Source: Agromyces archimandritae (GTDB lineage Bacteria; Actinomycetota; Actinomycetes; Actinomycetales; Microbacteriaceae). Taken from it: DNA of 64,000 nucleotides. Below, in pieces: positions 18,860 through 26,217 of the stretch. Positions within the stretch are counted from its first letter, which is position 1; each line of letters starts with the position of its first letter. The notes beneath the pieces were generated by a model. The model had not been told where the DNA came from, searched no databases, and worked only from the letters and a program-made list of their open reading frames with translations. Where the stretch lies: the NCBI RefSeq assembly GCF_018024495.1, contig NZ_CP071696.1, positions 3,162,001 through 3,226,000 of the forward strand, read 5' to 3'. The position numbers and the translations under genes were made by a program.

Positions 18860-21453
18860 CGCTCCTCCTCGTTCCGCACGGGGATCGTCGCGCCGGCGAT
18901 GAGCACGGCGCGACCGTCCTCGACCTCCTCGCGCGTCGCCGGCCGCAACTGGCCCCGCTCCGGCACCCGGGCGACGGTGGGGTCCGGGGTGCCCGGCGCG
19001 TTCACGAATGAGCGGAAACGCCGAAGCCGCTCGGGGTCGGCGAGGGTCGCCGCCCATTCGTCCTCGTAGGTGTCGACGTGGCGGGCCATGGCCGCCTCCA
19101 GCTCGTCGGCGAGGCCGAGGGAGTCGTGCACGACGACGTCGCGGACGTGGTCGAGGCCGCCCTCGAGGTCCTCGATCCAACGTGCGGTGCGCTGCAGGCG
19201 GTCGGCGGTGCGGATGTAGTACATGAGGTAGCGGTCGATGTAGCGCAGCAGCGTGTCGTCGTCGAGGTCGCTGGCGAGCAGCTGCGCGTGCGCCGGCTGG
19301 AAGCCGCCGTTGCCGCCGACGTACATGCTCCAGCCCTGCTCGGTGGCGATGACGCCGATGTCCTTGCCGCGCGCCTCGGCGCATTCGCGGGCGCATCCCG
19401 ACACCCCGAACTTCAGCTTGTGCGGCGAACGCAGGCCCCGGTAGCGGAGCTCGAGGCGCACCGCCATCGCGACCGAATCCTGCACCCCGTACCTGCACCA
19501 CGTCGATCCGACGCAACTCTTCACGTTCCGCAGGGCCTTGCCGTAGGCCTGACCGGATTCGAAGCCGGCATCCACCAGCCGCCGCCAGATCTCCGGCAGC
19601 TGGTCGAGCCGGGCGCCGAAGAGGTCGATGCGCTGGCCGCCGGTGATCTTCGTGTAAAGGCCGAAGTCGAGGGCGACGGCGGCGATGACGGCGAGCTTGT
19701 CGGGGGTGATCTCGCCGGCGGGGATGCGGGGCACGACCGAATAGGTGCCGTCCTTCTGCATGTTCGCCATCGCCCGGTCGTTCGTGTCCTGCAGGGTGCC
19801 GCGACCCTCGTCGAGGATGTACGAGCCGTGCTGGGCGGCGAGGATGGAGGCGACGACGGGCTTGCAGACGTCGCAGCCGCCGCCGGTGCCGAAGCGGGCG
19901 ATGATGTCGTCGAAGCTCGTCATCCCGGTGACCCGCACCGACTCGAACAGCTCCTGCCGGCTGAGCTCGAAGTGCTCGCAGAGGGCGCGGGAGGCCTCGA
20001 TGCCGGATTTGGCCAGTTCGGCGTCGAGGAGTTTCTTCACGAGCGGCACACACGAGCCGCACTGGGTGCCGGCGCGGGTGCAGGCCTTCAGGGCGCCGAG
20101 TTCGGTGCACGCCTCGCCGTGCTCCCCGTTGACGGCGTCGCGGACGGTGCCGGCGTCGACGTTGTTGCATGCGCAGACGAGGGCGGATGCCGGCAGCTCG
20201 TCGCCGGCCGGCGGCTCCATGCCGGAGGCCGAGAGGTAGGCGGCCGGTTCGGCGGAGAGCTCGGTGCCGAGCAGGGGGCGCAGCGAGGAGTACGGGGCGG
20301 CGTCGCCGACGAAGACGCCGCCGAGGAGGGTCTTCGCGTCGTCGGTCGTGACGAGCTTCTGGTACAGGCCGCGCGCCGGGTCCGCATAGACGATCTCGAG
20401 GGCGCCCGGCGTGACCGCCAGCGCGTCGCCGAAGCTTGCGACATCCACCCCCGACAGCTTCAGTTTCGTGGCGTCGTCGACGCTCGTGAACTCCGCGGCG
20501 CCGCCGAGGAGGCGGTCGGCGACGACCTCGGCCATCGCGTTCGCCGGTGCGACGAGGCCCGTGCACCGGCCGCGGAAGCTCGCGACCTCGCCGATCGCCC
20601 AGATCCCGGACCGCGAGGTGCGGCACGCGGTGTCGATCTCGACGCCGCCGCGCGGGCCGAGCTCGAGGCCGAGGTCGCGGGCGAGCTCGTCGCGGGGGCG
20701 GATGCCGATCGCGAACACGACGAGGTCGGCGGCCACCTGCTGGCCGTTCGTGAACCCGGCGCCGATGACGCGGCCGCCTTCGATGTGGATCGCCTGGGGC
20801 CGGGTGCCGAGGTGCAGGCCGATGCCCTGCGCCCCGATGATGCGCCCGAGGGCGCGGCCGGCTCCCTCGTCGAGCTGGGCCGACATCAGCCAGCCGCCGG
20901 AGTGGACGACCGCCGCCCGCGCGCCGAGGGCGGCGAGCCCGCCGGCCGCCTCGAGGCCGAGGAGGCCGCCGCCGGCGACGAGCACCTGCGCAGGCCGGCC
21001 GCGTTCGGCGGCGATCCGCTCGGTCTCGGCGACGAGCCGGTCGACGTCCTCGATCGTGCGGTAGACGCGGGCGTGCTCGGCGCCGATGATCTCGGGTACG
21101 GGGGCGGTGGATCCCGTCGCCAGCACGAGCTCGTCGTATCCGATCGTGCGGCCCGACGAGGTCGTCGCGATATGCGCGGCATGATCGACGGCGGTCACCG
21201 TCTCGCCCGTGATGAGGCGCACCCGCTCCTCGTCCCACATCGCATCGGGCTTCAGGGTCAGATCGACGTCGCCGGCCAGCCGCGTGCTGAGGGCGACCCG
21301 GTCGTAGGGCCGGTGCGGTTCCTCGCCGACGACCGTCACCCGCAGGCTCCGCCCGGCATCCCGCTCGTGCAGGCCGTCCGCCAGGCGATGGGCCGCCGGC
21401 CCGCCGCCGACGATGAGGATGCGCCGTTCGCGCCCCGGAGTCTGCTCGCTCAT
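18856..21453 (-). CDS. nirB: NAD(P)H-dependent nitrite reductase large subunit NirB
   Basis: This 865-residue enzyme reduces nitrite to ammonium with six electrons from NAD(P)H. Domains in order: FAD-binding (ILIVGGGPAAHRLADGL), NAD-binding (VLVAGGGLLGLEAAGGLAALG) and WAIGEVASF. Two BFD-like [2Fe-2S] regions follow (VCACNN with CTRAGTQCGSC; GGGCDVCKPVV). Last are the sirohaem/[4Fe-4S] domains with the cysteine motifs CVGSTWC and GVSGCARECAE. The start at 21453 is set by GGGAGGG upstream and by the family N terminus. nirD is divergent, 213 bp away. NirB leads nirB-cobA-nnaR. Confidence 0.97.
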   Translation of the reverse strand: MSEQTPGRERRILIVGGGPAAHRLADGLHERDAGRSLRVTVVGEEPHRPYDRVALSTRLAGDVDLTLKPDAMWDEERVRLITGETVTAVDHAAHIATTSSGRTIGYDELVLATGSTAPVPEIIGAEHARVYRTIEDVDRLVAETERIAAERGRPAQVLVAGGGLLGLEAAGGLAALGARAAVVHSGGWLMSAQLDEGAGRALGRIIGAQGIGLHLGTRPQAIHIEGGRVIGAGFTNGQQVAADLVVFAIGIRPRDELARDLGLELGPRGGVEIDTACRTSRSGIWAIGEVASFRGRCTGLVAPANAMAEVVADRLLGGAAEFTSVDDATKLKLSGVDVASFGDALAVTPGALEIVYADPARGLYQKLVTTDDAKTLLGGVFVGDAAPYSSLRPLLGTELSAEPAAYLSASGMEPPAGDELPASALVCACNNVDAGTVRDAVNGEHGEACTELGALKACTRAGTQCGSCVPLVKKLLDAELAKSGIEASRALCEHFELSRQELFESVRVTGMTSFDDIIARFGTGGGCDVCKPVVASILAAQHGSYILDEGRGTLQDTNDRAMANMQKDGTYSVVPRIPAGEITPDKLAVIAAVALDFGLYTKITGGQRIDLFGARLDQLPEIWRRLVDAGFESGQAYGKALRNVKSCVGSTWCRYGVQDSVAMAVRLELRYRGLRSPHKLKFGVSGCARECAEARGKDIGVIATEQGWSMYVGGNGGFQPAHAQLLASDLDDDTLLRYIDRYLMYYIRTADRLQRTARWIEDLEGGLDHVRDVVVHDSLGLADELEAAMARHVDTYEDEWAATLADPERLRRFRSFVNAPGTPDPTVARVPERGQLRPATREEVEDGRAVLIAGATIPVRNEEER

Positions 21454-21481
21454 TGCCGCCCTCCCGATCGGTATACGGCCG

Positions 21482-21524
21482 AACGTACGGCGCGGCCGTT
21501 TCCGCCGTGTTTCGGAGGCGTAAC
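21482..21524 (-). promoter_or_regulatory. GAAAC-box promoter and GlnR-like operator of nirB
   Basis: Read on the minus strand, GTTAC (21524-21520), 6 nt, GAAAC (21513-21509), 6 nt, GAAAC (21502-21498), 10 nt and the -10 element TACGTT (21487-21482). GTTAC-N6-GAAAC is an exact match to the GlnR a/b box pair described in streptomycetes and mycobacteria. Transcription near 21475 would leave about 22 nt before the nirB ATG. Confidence 0.68.
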
Positions 21525-21606
21525 CGAGCCCGCACCGTGCCCGCACACCGCATCCGCCGCGGTGTGAGGCCGGTTTCACGCGGCCGTAACACGCCGTCGT
21601 GCCCGC

Positions 21607-21627
21607 GAAACACGCCGCGCGTAGCGT
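21607..21627 (+). promoter_or_regulatory. GAAAC-box promoter of nirD
   Basis: GAAAC (21607-21611) is followed by exactly 10 nt and the -10 element TAGCGT (21622-21627). The ten nt begin ACGCC, as at the first chelatase gene. A further GTAAC lies at 21586-21590, but not at the canonical 6-nt spacing. The leader to the nirD ATG would be about 33 nt. Confidence 0.58.
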
Positions 21628-21666
21628 CGGGGCAACGCCCCACCGCGAGGCCCGAAGGGATCCGAC

Positions 21667-22020
21667 ATGACCGTCACCGCGACCCGCACCGCCTGGCGAG
21701 CCGTCTGCCCCGTCGACGAACTCGAACCCGCCTGGGGCGAGGTCGCCCTGCTCGGGGAACGCCAGATCGCCCTGTTCCGCATCGGCCCCGCCGAGGTCTA
21801 CGCCGTCGACCACCTCGATCCGCGCACCGGCGCACCGGTCATGGCGCGCGGCATCGTCGGCTCCAAACGCGACCGGCCCACGATCGCCTCCCCGCTGCAC
21901 AAGGAGGTCTACGACCTCGGCACGGGGGAGTGCTACACGGCGCCCGACTACCGCCTCGGCACCTACCGCACCCGCGTCGTCGACGGCGGCATCGAGGTCG
22001 AGCTCGGAGTCGCCCGGTGA
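21667..22020 (+). CDS. nirD: Nitrite reductase small subunit NirD
   Basis: This 117-residue Rieske-fold protein is the small partner of NirB. It shows WRAVCPVDELEPAWGEVALL, ALFRIGPAEVYAVDHLDPRTG and IASPLHKEVYDLGTGECY. The Rieske Cys/His ligand pairs are not retained, as is usual for NirD (an H and C remain without the second ligands), so it should hold no cluster. GAAGGGA lies upstream of the ATG. It is divergent from nirB, and its stop overlaps the following chelatase start by 4 nt (GTGA). Confidence 0.95.
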   Translation: MTVTATRTAWRAVCPVDELEPAWGEVALLGERQIALFRIGPAEVYAVDHLDPRTGAPVMARGIVGSKRDRPTIASPLHKEVYDLGTGECYTAPDYRLGTYRTRVVDGGIEVELGVAR

Positions 22021-22718
22021 GCGCCCCCGTGCTCCTCGCCGTCTCGCACGGCACCTCCTCCGAAGCCGGCCGGCGCGCCGTCGCCGCCCTCGTCGACGCC
22101 GTCCGCGAAGCGAGCGGCGCCCGCGTCGAAAGCGCCTTCGTCGACGTGCAGCAGCCCGACGTCCCGGCGGCGCTCGCCGCGATCGGCGACCGCTCCGTCG
22201 TCGTCGTGCCGCTGCTGCTCTCGGCCGGGTACCACGTGAACGTCGACCTCGTGCGGGAGCTCGAGGCCTTCCCGCGGGCCCGGCTCGCCCGCGCCCTCGG
22301 GCCGGACCCGCGTCTGGCGTCCGTGCTCGTCCGGCGCCTGGGCGAGGCCGGACGGGCCCCGGGCGACCGGATCGTGCTCGCCGCCGCCGGCTCGAGCGAC
22401 CGCTCGGCCGTCGCCGACTGCCGAGCGGTGGCCGGCCTCGCCGCGACCGAGCTCGGCCTGGCGGTGCGACTCGGCTTCCTGTCGGCGGCGCGGCCGAGCG
22501 TCGCGCGGGCCGTGGCCAACGCCCGCGCCGTGCATCCGCTCGCGCGGGTCGCCGTCGCGAGCTATCTGCTCGCGCCCGGCTACTTCCACGATCTCGCGGT
22601 CGCCGCCGGCGGCGAACTCACGAGCGCGCCGCTCCTCGGCGACGGGCCGGTGCCGGACGAACTCGTCGACGTCGTGCTCGACCGCTACGCGGAGGTCGCG
22701 CTGAGCCTCGCGGCCTGA
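22017..22718 (+). CDS. CbiX/SirB-like sirohydrochlorin chelatase, copy 2
   Basis: This 233-residue class II chelatase homologue shows LLAVSHGTSSEAG, VVVPLLLSAGYHVNVD, VLAAAGSSDRSAV and VAVASYLLAPGYFHDL, matching the first chelatase motif for motif. The His of the HGT and GYH motifs are the likely metal ligands. The GTG overlaps the nirD stop, so it is co-expressed with nitrite reductase and probably supplies sirohaem. Two copies flanking one island may differ in metal or conditions, or be redundant; the sequence does not decide. It runs convergent to map with 53 bp between. Confidence 0.87.
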   Translation: MSAPVLLAVSHGTSSEAGRRAVAALVDAVREASGARVESAFVDVQQPDVPAALAAIGDRSVVVVPLLLSAGYHVNVDLVRELEAFPRARLARALGPDPRLASVLVRRLGEAGRAPGDRIVLAAAGSSDRSAVADCRAVAGLAATELGLAVRLGFLSAARPSVARAVANARAVHPLARVAVASYLLAPGYFHDLAVAAGGELTSAPLLGDGPVPDELVDVVLDRYAEVALSLAA

Positions 22719-22771
22719 GGCGCGGCCGGACCTCGGCCGGAGCCGGCGGCCGAACGGCGCGGCCGAACCGC

Positions 22772-23557
22772 TCAGTCGCGCGCCGTGAGCACGATCGGGT
22801 CGCCGTCGGTGACCGCGATCGTGTGCTCGGAATGGGCGCCGCGCGAGCCGTCGGCGCTCCGCAGCGTCCAGCCGTCGGGATCGGTGAAGATGCGCTTCGT
22901 CGTCTCGAGGAACCACGGCTCGATCGCGATCACGAGGCCCGGCTTCAGCGGCAGGCCGCGGCGGGCGCGGCCGTCGTTCGGCACGTGCGGGTCGCCGTGC
23001 ATGGTGCGGCCGACGCCGTGGCCGCCGAAGTCGGTGTTGATCTTGTAGCCGGCGCCGTGGCCGACCTCGGCGATCGCCGCGGAGATGTCTCCGATCCGGT
23101 TGCCGACGCGGGCGGCGGCGATGCCGGCCTCGAGGGCGAGCTCGGTGGTGCGGATGAGCTTCAGATCGGCGGGCCGCGCCGTGCCGACGACGACCGACAC
23201 GGCCGAGTCGGCGACCCAGCCGTCGACGGATGCGGCGAAGTCGAGGCTCAGCAGGTCGCCGTCGCGCAGCGTGTAGTCGTGGGGGAGGCCGTGCAGGACC
23301 GCGTCGTTGACGGAGGTGCAGATGACCTTGCCGAAGGGGCTCGCGCCGAAGGAGGGGTGGTAGTCGATGTAGCACGACTCGGCGCCGGCCTTCCGGATCA
23401 TCTCGTGCGCGAGCGCATCGAGCTCCAGCAGGTTGACGCCGACCTTCGCGGCATCCCTCGTCGCCTCGAGCACGCTCGCCACGAAACGGCCCGCCGGCCG
23501 CATCCGCTCGAGCTCTGCCGGAGTCCTCAGTTCGATCACGGTGCTCCCTTCCGGCAT
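22772..23557 (-). CDS. map: Methionine aminopeptidase, type I
   Basis: This 261-residue metalloprotease removes the initiator methionine. The pita-bread fold shows the five metal ligands in order: Asp in SLDFAASVDGWVADSAV (two Asp), His in GHGVGRTMHGDP, Glu in AIEPWF and Glu in SEHTIAV. YHPSFGASPFGKVICTSVND is the conserved substrate-site block. ATG 23557 has GGGGAG 5 nt upstream. A GTG at 23539 with AGGGAG 4 nt upstream would match the usual MIELRTP start and is a fair alternative. Confidence 0.97.
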   Translation of the reverse strand: MPEGSTVIELRTPAELERMRPAGRFVASVLEATRDAAKVGVNLLELDALAHEMIRKAGAESCYIDYHPSFGASPFGKVICTSVNDAVLHGLPHDYTLRDGDLLSLDFAASVDGWVADSAVSVVVGTARPADLKLIRTTELALEAGIAAARVGNRIGDISAAIAEVGHGAGYKINTDFGGHGVGRTMHGDPHVPNDGRARRGLPLKPGLVIAIEPWFLETTKRIFTDPDGWTLRSADGSRGAHSEHTIAVTDGDPIVLTARD

Positions 23558-23613
23558 CCATTCTCCCCGTTCCGCGCTGAGTGAACACCCGGTGGATGCC
23601 CGGGCGCGCCGAT

Positions 23614-23619
23614 TAGGCT
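23614..23619 (+). promoter_or_regulatory. -10 element of the 23626 membrane protein gene (leaderless layout)
   Basis: TAGGCT is separated by 6 nt from the ATG at 23626, with no ribosome-binding site. Confidence 0.55.
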
Positions 23620-23625
23620 CGGATC

Positions 23626-24102
23626 ATGCCCCTCCGCAGGCTCTTCTACCGCTGGCGCCTCGCCGCAGTCGTGGCGCTGCCCGCCTGGCTGTTCCTCGGC
23701 TGGGGCTTCTTCGGCCAGACCGGCTGGGGCTTCCTCGGCCTCCTGGTCCTCGTGCCCGTCGTGCTCATCGCGCTCGGCGCGGTGGCCCTGCTCATCGGCA
23801 TGCGGCCGACGGCCCGCGAGACGCGGGCGGCCTCGTGGCCCGACGTCGCCGTGCTGGCCGCGTGGCACGCGAGCCTCGTCGGCCTCGGATTCTTCGGCGA
23901 GACGGCCACGCTCTTCGGGGTGCTCGCGCTCCTGCTCGGCATCGCGGCGTTCTGGCTCGCGCTGTGGCAGCTGATGCGCGACGGCTCCCGGCGCATGCAG
24001 GCCTTCGCCGAGGCGCAGCGGCGGGCCGCCGGCACGCCGCCCGGGCGTCTGCCGCCGGAGGACGGCGGCGAATACCTCGTCATCCGCGAGTCGCGCGACT
24101 GA
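23626..24102 (+). CDS. Small integral membrane protein of unknown function
   Basis: I do not recognise this 158-residue protein. It has a basic N terminus ([10 protein letters not shown]) and about four hydrophobic segments (near 11-28, 34-58, 70-90 and 92-113). A charged cytoplasmic tail is rich in Arg, Gln and Ala and ends [12 protein letters not shown]. The leaderless start follows TAGGCT. It sits alone between map and rplS, and nothing nearby suggests a role. A real gene is supported by codon bias, promoter position and a coherent membrane topology. Confidence 0.75.
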   Translation: MPLRRLFYRWRLAAVVALPAWLFLGWGFFGQTGWGFLGLLVLVPVVLIALGAVALLIGMRPTARETRAASWPDVAVLAAWHASLVGLGFFGETATLFGVLALLLGIAAFWLALWQLMRDGSRRMQAFAEAQRRAAGTPPGRLPPEDGGEYLVIRESRD

Positions 24103-24129
24103 GCCGCGAGGGGCGATGCCCGCCGCGCA

Positions 24130-24159
24130 TTGGCGGCCGGGGCCGGTTCATGGCAGAAT
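24130..24159 (+). promoter_or_regulatory. Candidate rplS promoter
   Basis: TTGGCG (24130-24135) and CAGAAT (24154-24159) are separated by 18 nt. Transcription near 24166 would give a leader of about 120 nt that contains a GC-rich hairpin. Confidence 0.45.
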
Positions 24160-24199
24160 AGACGCTTGTGCCGCCGCAGGGCTCTGCCTCCGGGGAGCA

Positions 24200-24219
24200 C
24201 GCGTGCGCTTCCGCACGCG
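24200..24219 (+). other. Hairpin in the rplS leader
   Basis: CGCGTGCG and CGCACGCG form a perfect 8-bp stem around CTTC. It lies in the predicted 5' untranslated region 67 nt before the L19 start codon. A role in feedback control by L19 is possible but only inferred. Confidence 0.5.
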
Positions 24220-24286
24220 GTGCGGCACCGGATTCTTTTCCCATGAATCGCGTTCGACCGGTGGCGGGCGCAGAGAGCGAACCATC

Positions 24287-24634
24287 ATGCACATCCTCGA
24301 TTCCGTCGACGCAGCGAGCCTGAAGTCGGATATCCCCGACTTCCGCCCCGGCGACACCGTCAAGGTGCACGTCAACATCATCGAAGGCACGCGCAGCCGT
24401 ATCCAGGTCTTCCAGGGCGTCGTCATCGGCCGCTCGGGCGACGGCGTGCGCGAGACCTTCACCGTCCGCAAGGTGAGCTTCCAGGTCGGCGTCGAGCGCA
24501 CCTTCCCGGTCCACTCGCCGGTGATCGACCACATCGAGGTCGTCACCCGCGGCGACGTGCGTCGCGCGAAGCTGTACTACCTCCGCGGTCTCCGCGGCAA
24601 GAAGGCCAAGATCCGCGAGAAGCGCGAGAGCTGA
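24287..24634 (+). CDS. rplS: 50S ribosomal protein L19
   Basis: This 115-residue L19 lies at the 30S-50S interface. It matches throughout: [61 protein letters not shown] and the C terminus [21 protein letters not shown]. The ATG at 24287 is the only start that gives the family N terminus. The gene has its own promoter and an intrinsic terminator, so it is a single-gene transcript, although in many bacteria it follows trmD. Confidence 0.98.
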   Translation: MHILDSVDAASLKSDIPDFRPGDTVKVHVNIIEGTRSRIQVFQGVVIGRSGDGVRETFTVRKVSFQVGVERTFPVHSPVIDHIEVVTRGDVRRAKLYYLRGLRGKKAKIREKRES

Positions 24635-24657
24635 GCCGTCGCGTCCCTGCACGCGAG

Positions 24658-24700
24658 ACCGGACTCCCCGACCTAGACTGGTCGAGGAGTCCGGTTTTTT
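24658..24700 (+). terminator. Intrinsic terminator of rplS
   Basis: ACCGGACTCC (24658-24667) pairs with GGAGTCCGGT (24686-24695). The stem extends through CGACC/GGTCG across one mismatch, with loop TAGACT. A run of six T ends at 24700. It is a strong Rho-independent terminator, unusual in such GC-rich DNA. Confidence 0.92.
24674..24679 (+). promoter_or_regulatory. -10-like element in the terminator loop (possible lepB promoter)
   Basis: The six loop bases of the rplS terminator spell TAGACT, identical to the -10 elements of mnmA and frr. Transcription from about 24686 would run into lepB with a 70-nt leader. No convincing -35 is seen. Confidence 0.4.
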
Positions 24701-24727
24701 CATGCGGACTGTACGACGGTCCGCATG
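24701..24727 (+). repeat. Inverted repeat upstream of lepB
   Basis: CATGCGGAC (24701-24709) and GTCCGCATG (24719-24727) form a perfect 9-bp inverted repeat around 9 nt, directly after the terminator T-run. It could be an operator or a hairpin in the lepB leader. Confidence 0.6.
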
Positions 24728-24756
24728 ACGCGGGGCGGGGCGCGGAGGCTGAAGCG

Positions 24757-25500
24757 GTGACCGACACGGGCGAGGCGATCGAGGACGAGCAGGACCGCGG
24801 TCGCCGCAGGCGGCGGGGGCTGCTGCTGTTCCTGCGGGACCTCCTCATCATCTTCGTGGTCGCCGTCCTGGTGTCCTTCCTCATCAAGACCTTCCTCATC
24901 CGCTCCTTCTTCATCCCCTCGCGCTCGATGGAGCACACCCTCGAGGTCGACGACCGCATCATCGTCAACGAGCTCGTCCCCGACCTCGTGGGCCTCGAAC
25001 GCGGCGACGTCGTCGTGTTCAAGGATCCGGGCGGCTGGCTCACCCCCCAGCCCGAGCCCGAGCAGCCGCCGCTCGTGGCCGCCTTCGACTGGTTCCTCGG
25101 CTTCGTCGGCCTCACGGCTCCCGACTCGAACGACCACCTCGTCAAACGCGTCATCGGTCTGCCGGGCGACACCGTCGCCTGCTGCAACGCCCTCGGGCAG
25201 ATGACCGTCAACGACGTCCCGCTCGACGAGCCGTATGTGACGCTGCCGCCGAACGAGCAGCGCGTCTCGGCGATCGATTTCGAGACGACGGTGCCCGACG
25301 ACCGCCTCTGGGTCATGGGCGACAACCGCTACAACTCCAAGGACTCCCGCTACAACGGCGACACGCCCTCCGAGGGCTTCGTGCCGATCGACAACGTCGT
25401 CGGCCGTGCCTTCGTCGTCAGCTGGCCCATCGAGCGCTGGGCGTGGCTCGACAACTATCCGAAGGTCTTCTCCGGCGTCGACGAGGGCAACGGATCGTGA
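24757..25500 (+). CDS. lepB: Signal peptidase I
   Basis: This 247-residue membrane protease cleaves signal peptides on the outer face of the membrane. An Arg-rich cytoplasmic N terminus precedes one transmembrane segment (about 25-48). The catalytic Ser57 is in PSRSMEHTL, Lys130 in HLVKRVIGLPGD, and the family box DRLWVMGDNRYNSKDSR follows. An insert with PEPEQPP and two Cys (ACCNALG) lies between the catalytic boxes. The GTG at 24757 fits the family N terminus. The next gene, rnhB, overlaps it by 4 nt. Confidence 0.97.
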   Translation: MTDTGEAIEDEQDRGRRRRRGLLLFLRDLLIIFVVAVLVSFLIKTFLIRSFFIPSRSMEHTLEVDDRIIVNELVPDLVGLERGDVVVFKDPGGWLTPQPEPEQPPLVAAFDWFLGFVGLTAPDSNDHLVKRVIGLPGDTVACCNALGQMTVNDVPLDEPYVTLPPNEQRVSAIDFETTVPDDRLWVMGDNRYNSKDSRYNGDTPSEGFVPIDNVVGRAFVVSWPIERWAWLDNYPKVFSGVDEGNGS

Positions 25501-26174
25501 GCCCCGTGCTGCCGCGCTTCTTCCACGAGCAGCGCCTGTTCGACGCGGGCGCGCCGTTCGTCATCGGCGTCGACGAGGTGGGGCGCGGGGCCATCGCCGG
25601 CCCCGTGACGGTCGGCGTGGCCGCCGTCCACGCCGCGATCGGGCCGTGGCCGGACGGCCTGCGCGACTCGAAGCTGCTCGCCGAGCCGAAGCGGGAGTCG
25701 CTGCATCCGCTCGTGGCCGAGTGGGTCGCCGGCTGCTGGGCGGTCGGCGAGGCGAGCGCCGAGGAGATCGACCGCATCGGCATCGTCGCCGCCCTGGGCC
25801 TGGCCGGAACACGCGCCCTCGACGTCCTGTTCGCCGCCCGTGCCGGTGTCGCGGCGGGCACCGTCCTCCTCGACGGCGCCCACGACTGGCTGACGCCGGC
25901 CCTGGCCCGCACGGCCCCGGCGCGCACGGTCGAGGTGCGCATCCGACCGAAGGCCGACCGCGACTGCGCGAGCGTGGCGGCCGCATCCGTCCTCGCGAAG
26001 GTGCATCGGGATCGCTTCATGCGCGCCGCGCACGTCGAGACCCCCGGCTACGGCTGGGATGCCAACAAGGGGTATGGATCCGCCGCCCACCGTGCGGCCG
26101 TCTCCGAACTGGGGCCGAGCCCGCTGCACCGCATCAGCTGGCTCGGGAACGAGCCCCTCGACATCCCGGCCTGA
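25497..26174 (+). CDS. rnhB: Ribonuclease HII
   Basis: This 225-residue enzyme removes ribonucleotides from DNA and RNA primers. The catalytic Asp26-Glu27 pair is in VIGVDEVGRGAIAGPV. The third Asp lies in VLLDGAHDW, and KADRDCASVAAASVLAKVHRD and GYGWDANKGYGSAAH are the remaining conserved blocks. The GTG at 25497 overlaps the lepB stop (GTGA). The gene begins the actinobacterial run rnhB-DUF2469-yraN-yifB-dprA. Confidence 0.96.
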   Translation: MSPVLPRFFHEQRLFDAGAPFVIGVDEVGRGAIAGPVTVGVAAVHAAIGPWPDGLRDSKLLAEPKRESLHPLVAEWVAGCWAVGEASAEEIDRIGIVAALGLAGTRALDVLFAARAGVAAGTVLLDGAHDWLTPALARTAPARTVEVRIRPKADRDCASVAAASVLAKVHRDRFMRAAHVETPGYGWDANKGYGSAAHRAAVSELGPSPLHRISWLGNEPLDIPA

Positions 26175-26204
26175 GGGGCGGGCCGGGCCTGCCGTTCGGC
26201 GGCG

Positions 26205-26210
26205 TAGGAT
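26205..26210 (+). promoter_or_regulatory. -10 element of the DUF2469 gene (leaderless layout)
   Basis: TAGGAT is separated by 7 nt from the ATG at 26218. A GTG three nt earlier is also possible as the start. No ribosome-binding site is present. Confidence 0.55.
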
Positions 26211-26217
26211 CGTCGTG

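Noticed and set aside
19078..21567. Long plus-strand open frame opposite nirB
   Set aside because: It is antisense to the conserved FAD, sirohaem and iron-sulfur motifs of nirB and has no promoter or ribosome-binding site of its own.
21586..21611. Exact GlnR box pair upstream of nirD
   Set aside because: GTAAC and GAAAC are present, but the spacing is 16 nt, not 6, so only the GAAAC-N10-TANNNT part is claimed.
18086..21643. Possible nirB-cobA fusion protein read in one long minus-strand frame
   Set aside because: The frame that continues through cobA reads only Arg-rich nonsense across nirB. The two genes are in different frames with an ATGA overlap, so they are separate.
10720..22718. Nitrate island as a recently transferred element
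   Set aside because: Base composition and codon use match the flanks, and no mobile genes or border repeats were seen.
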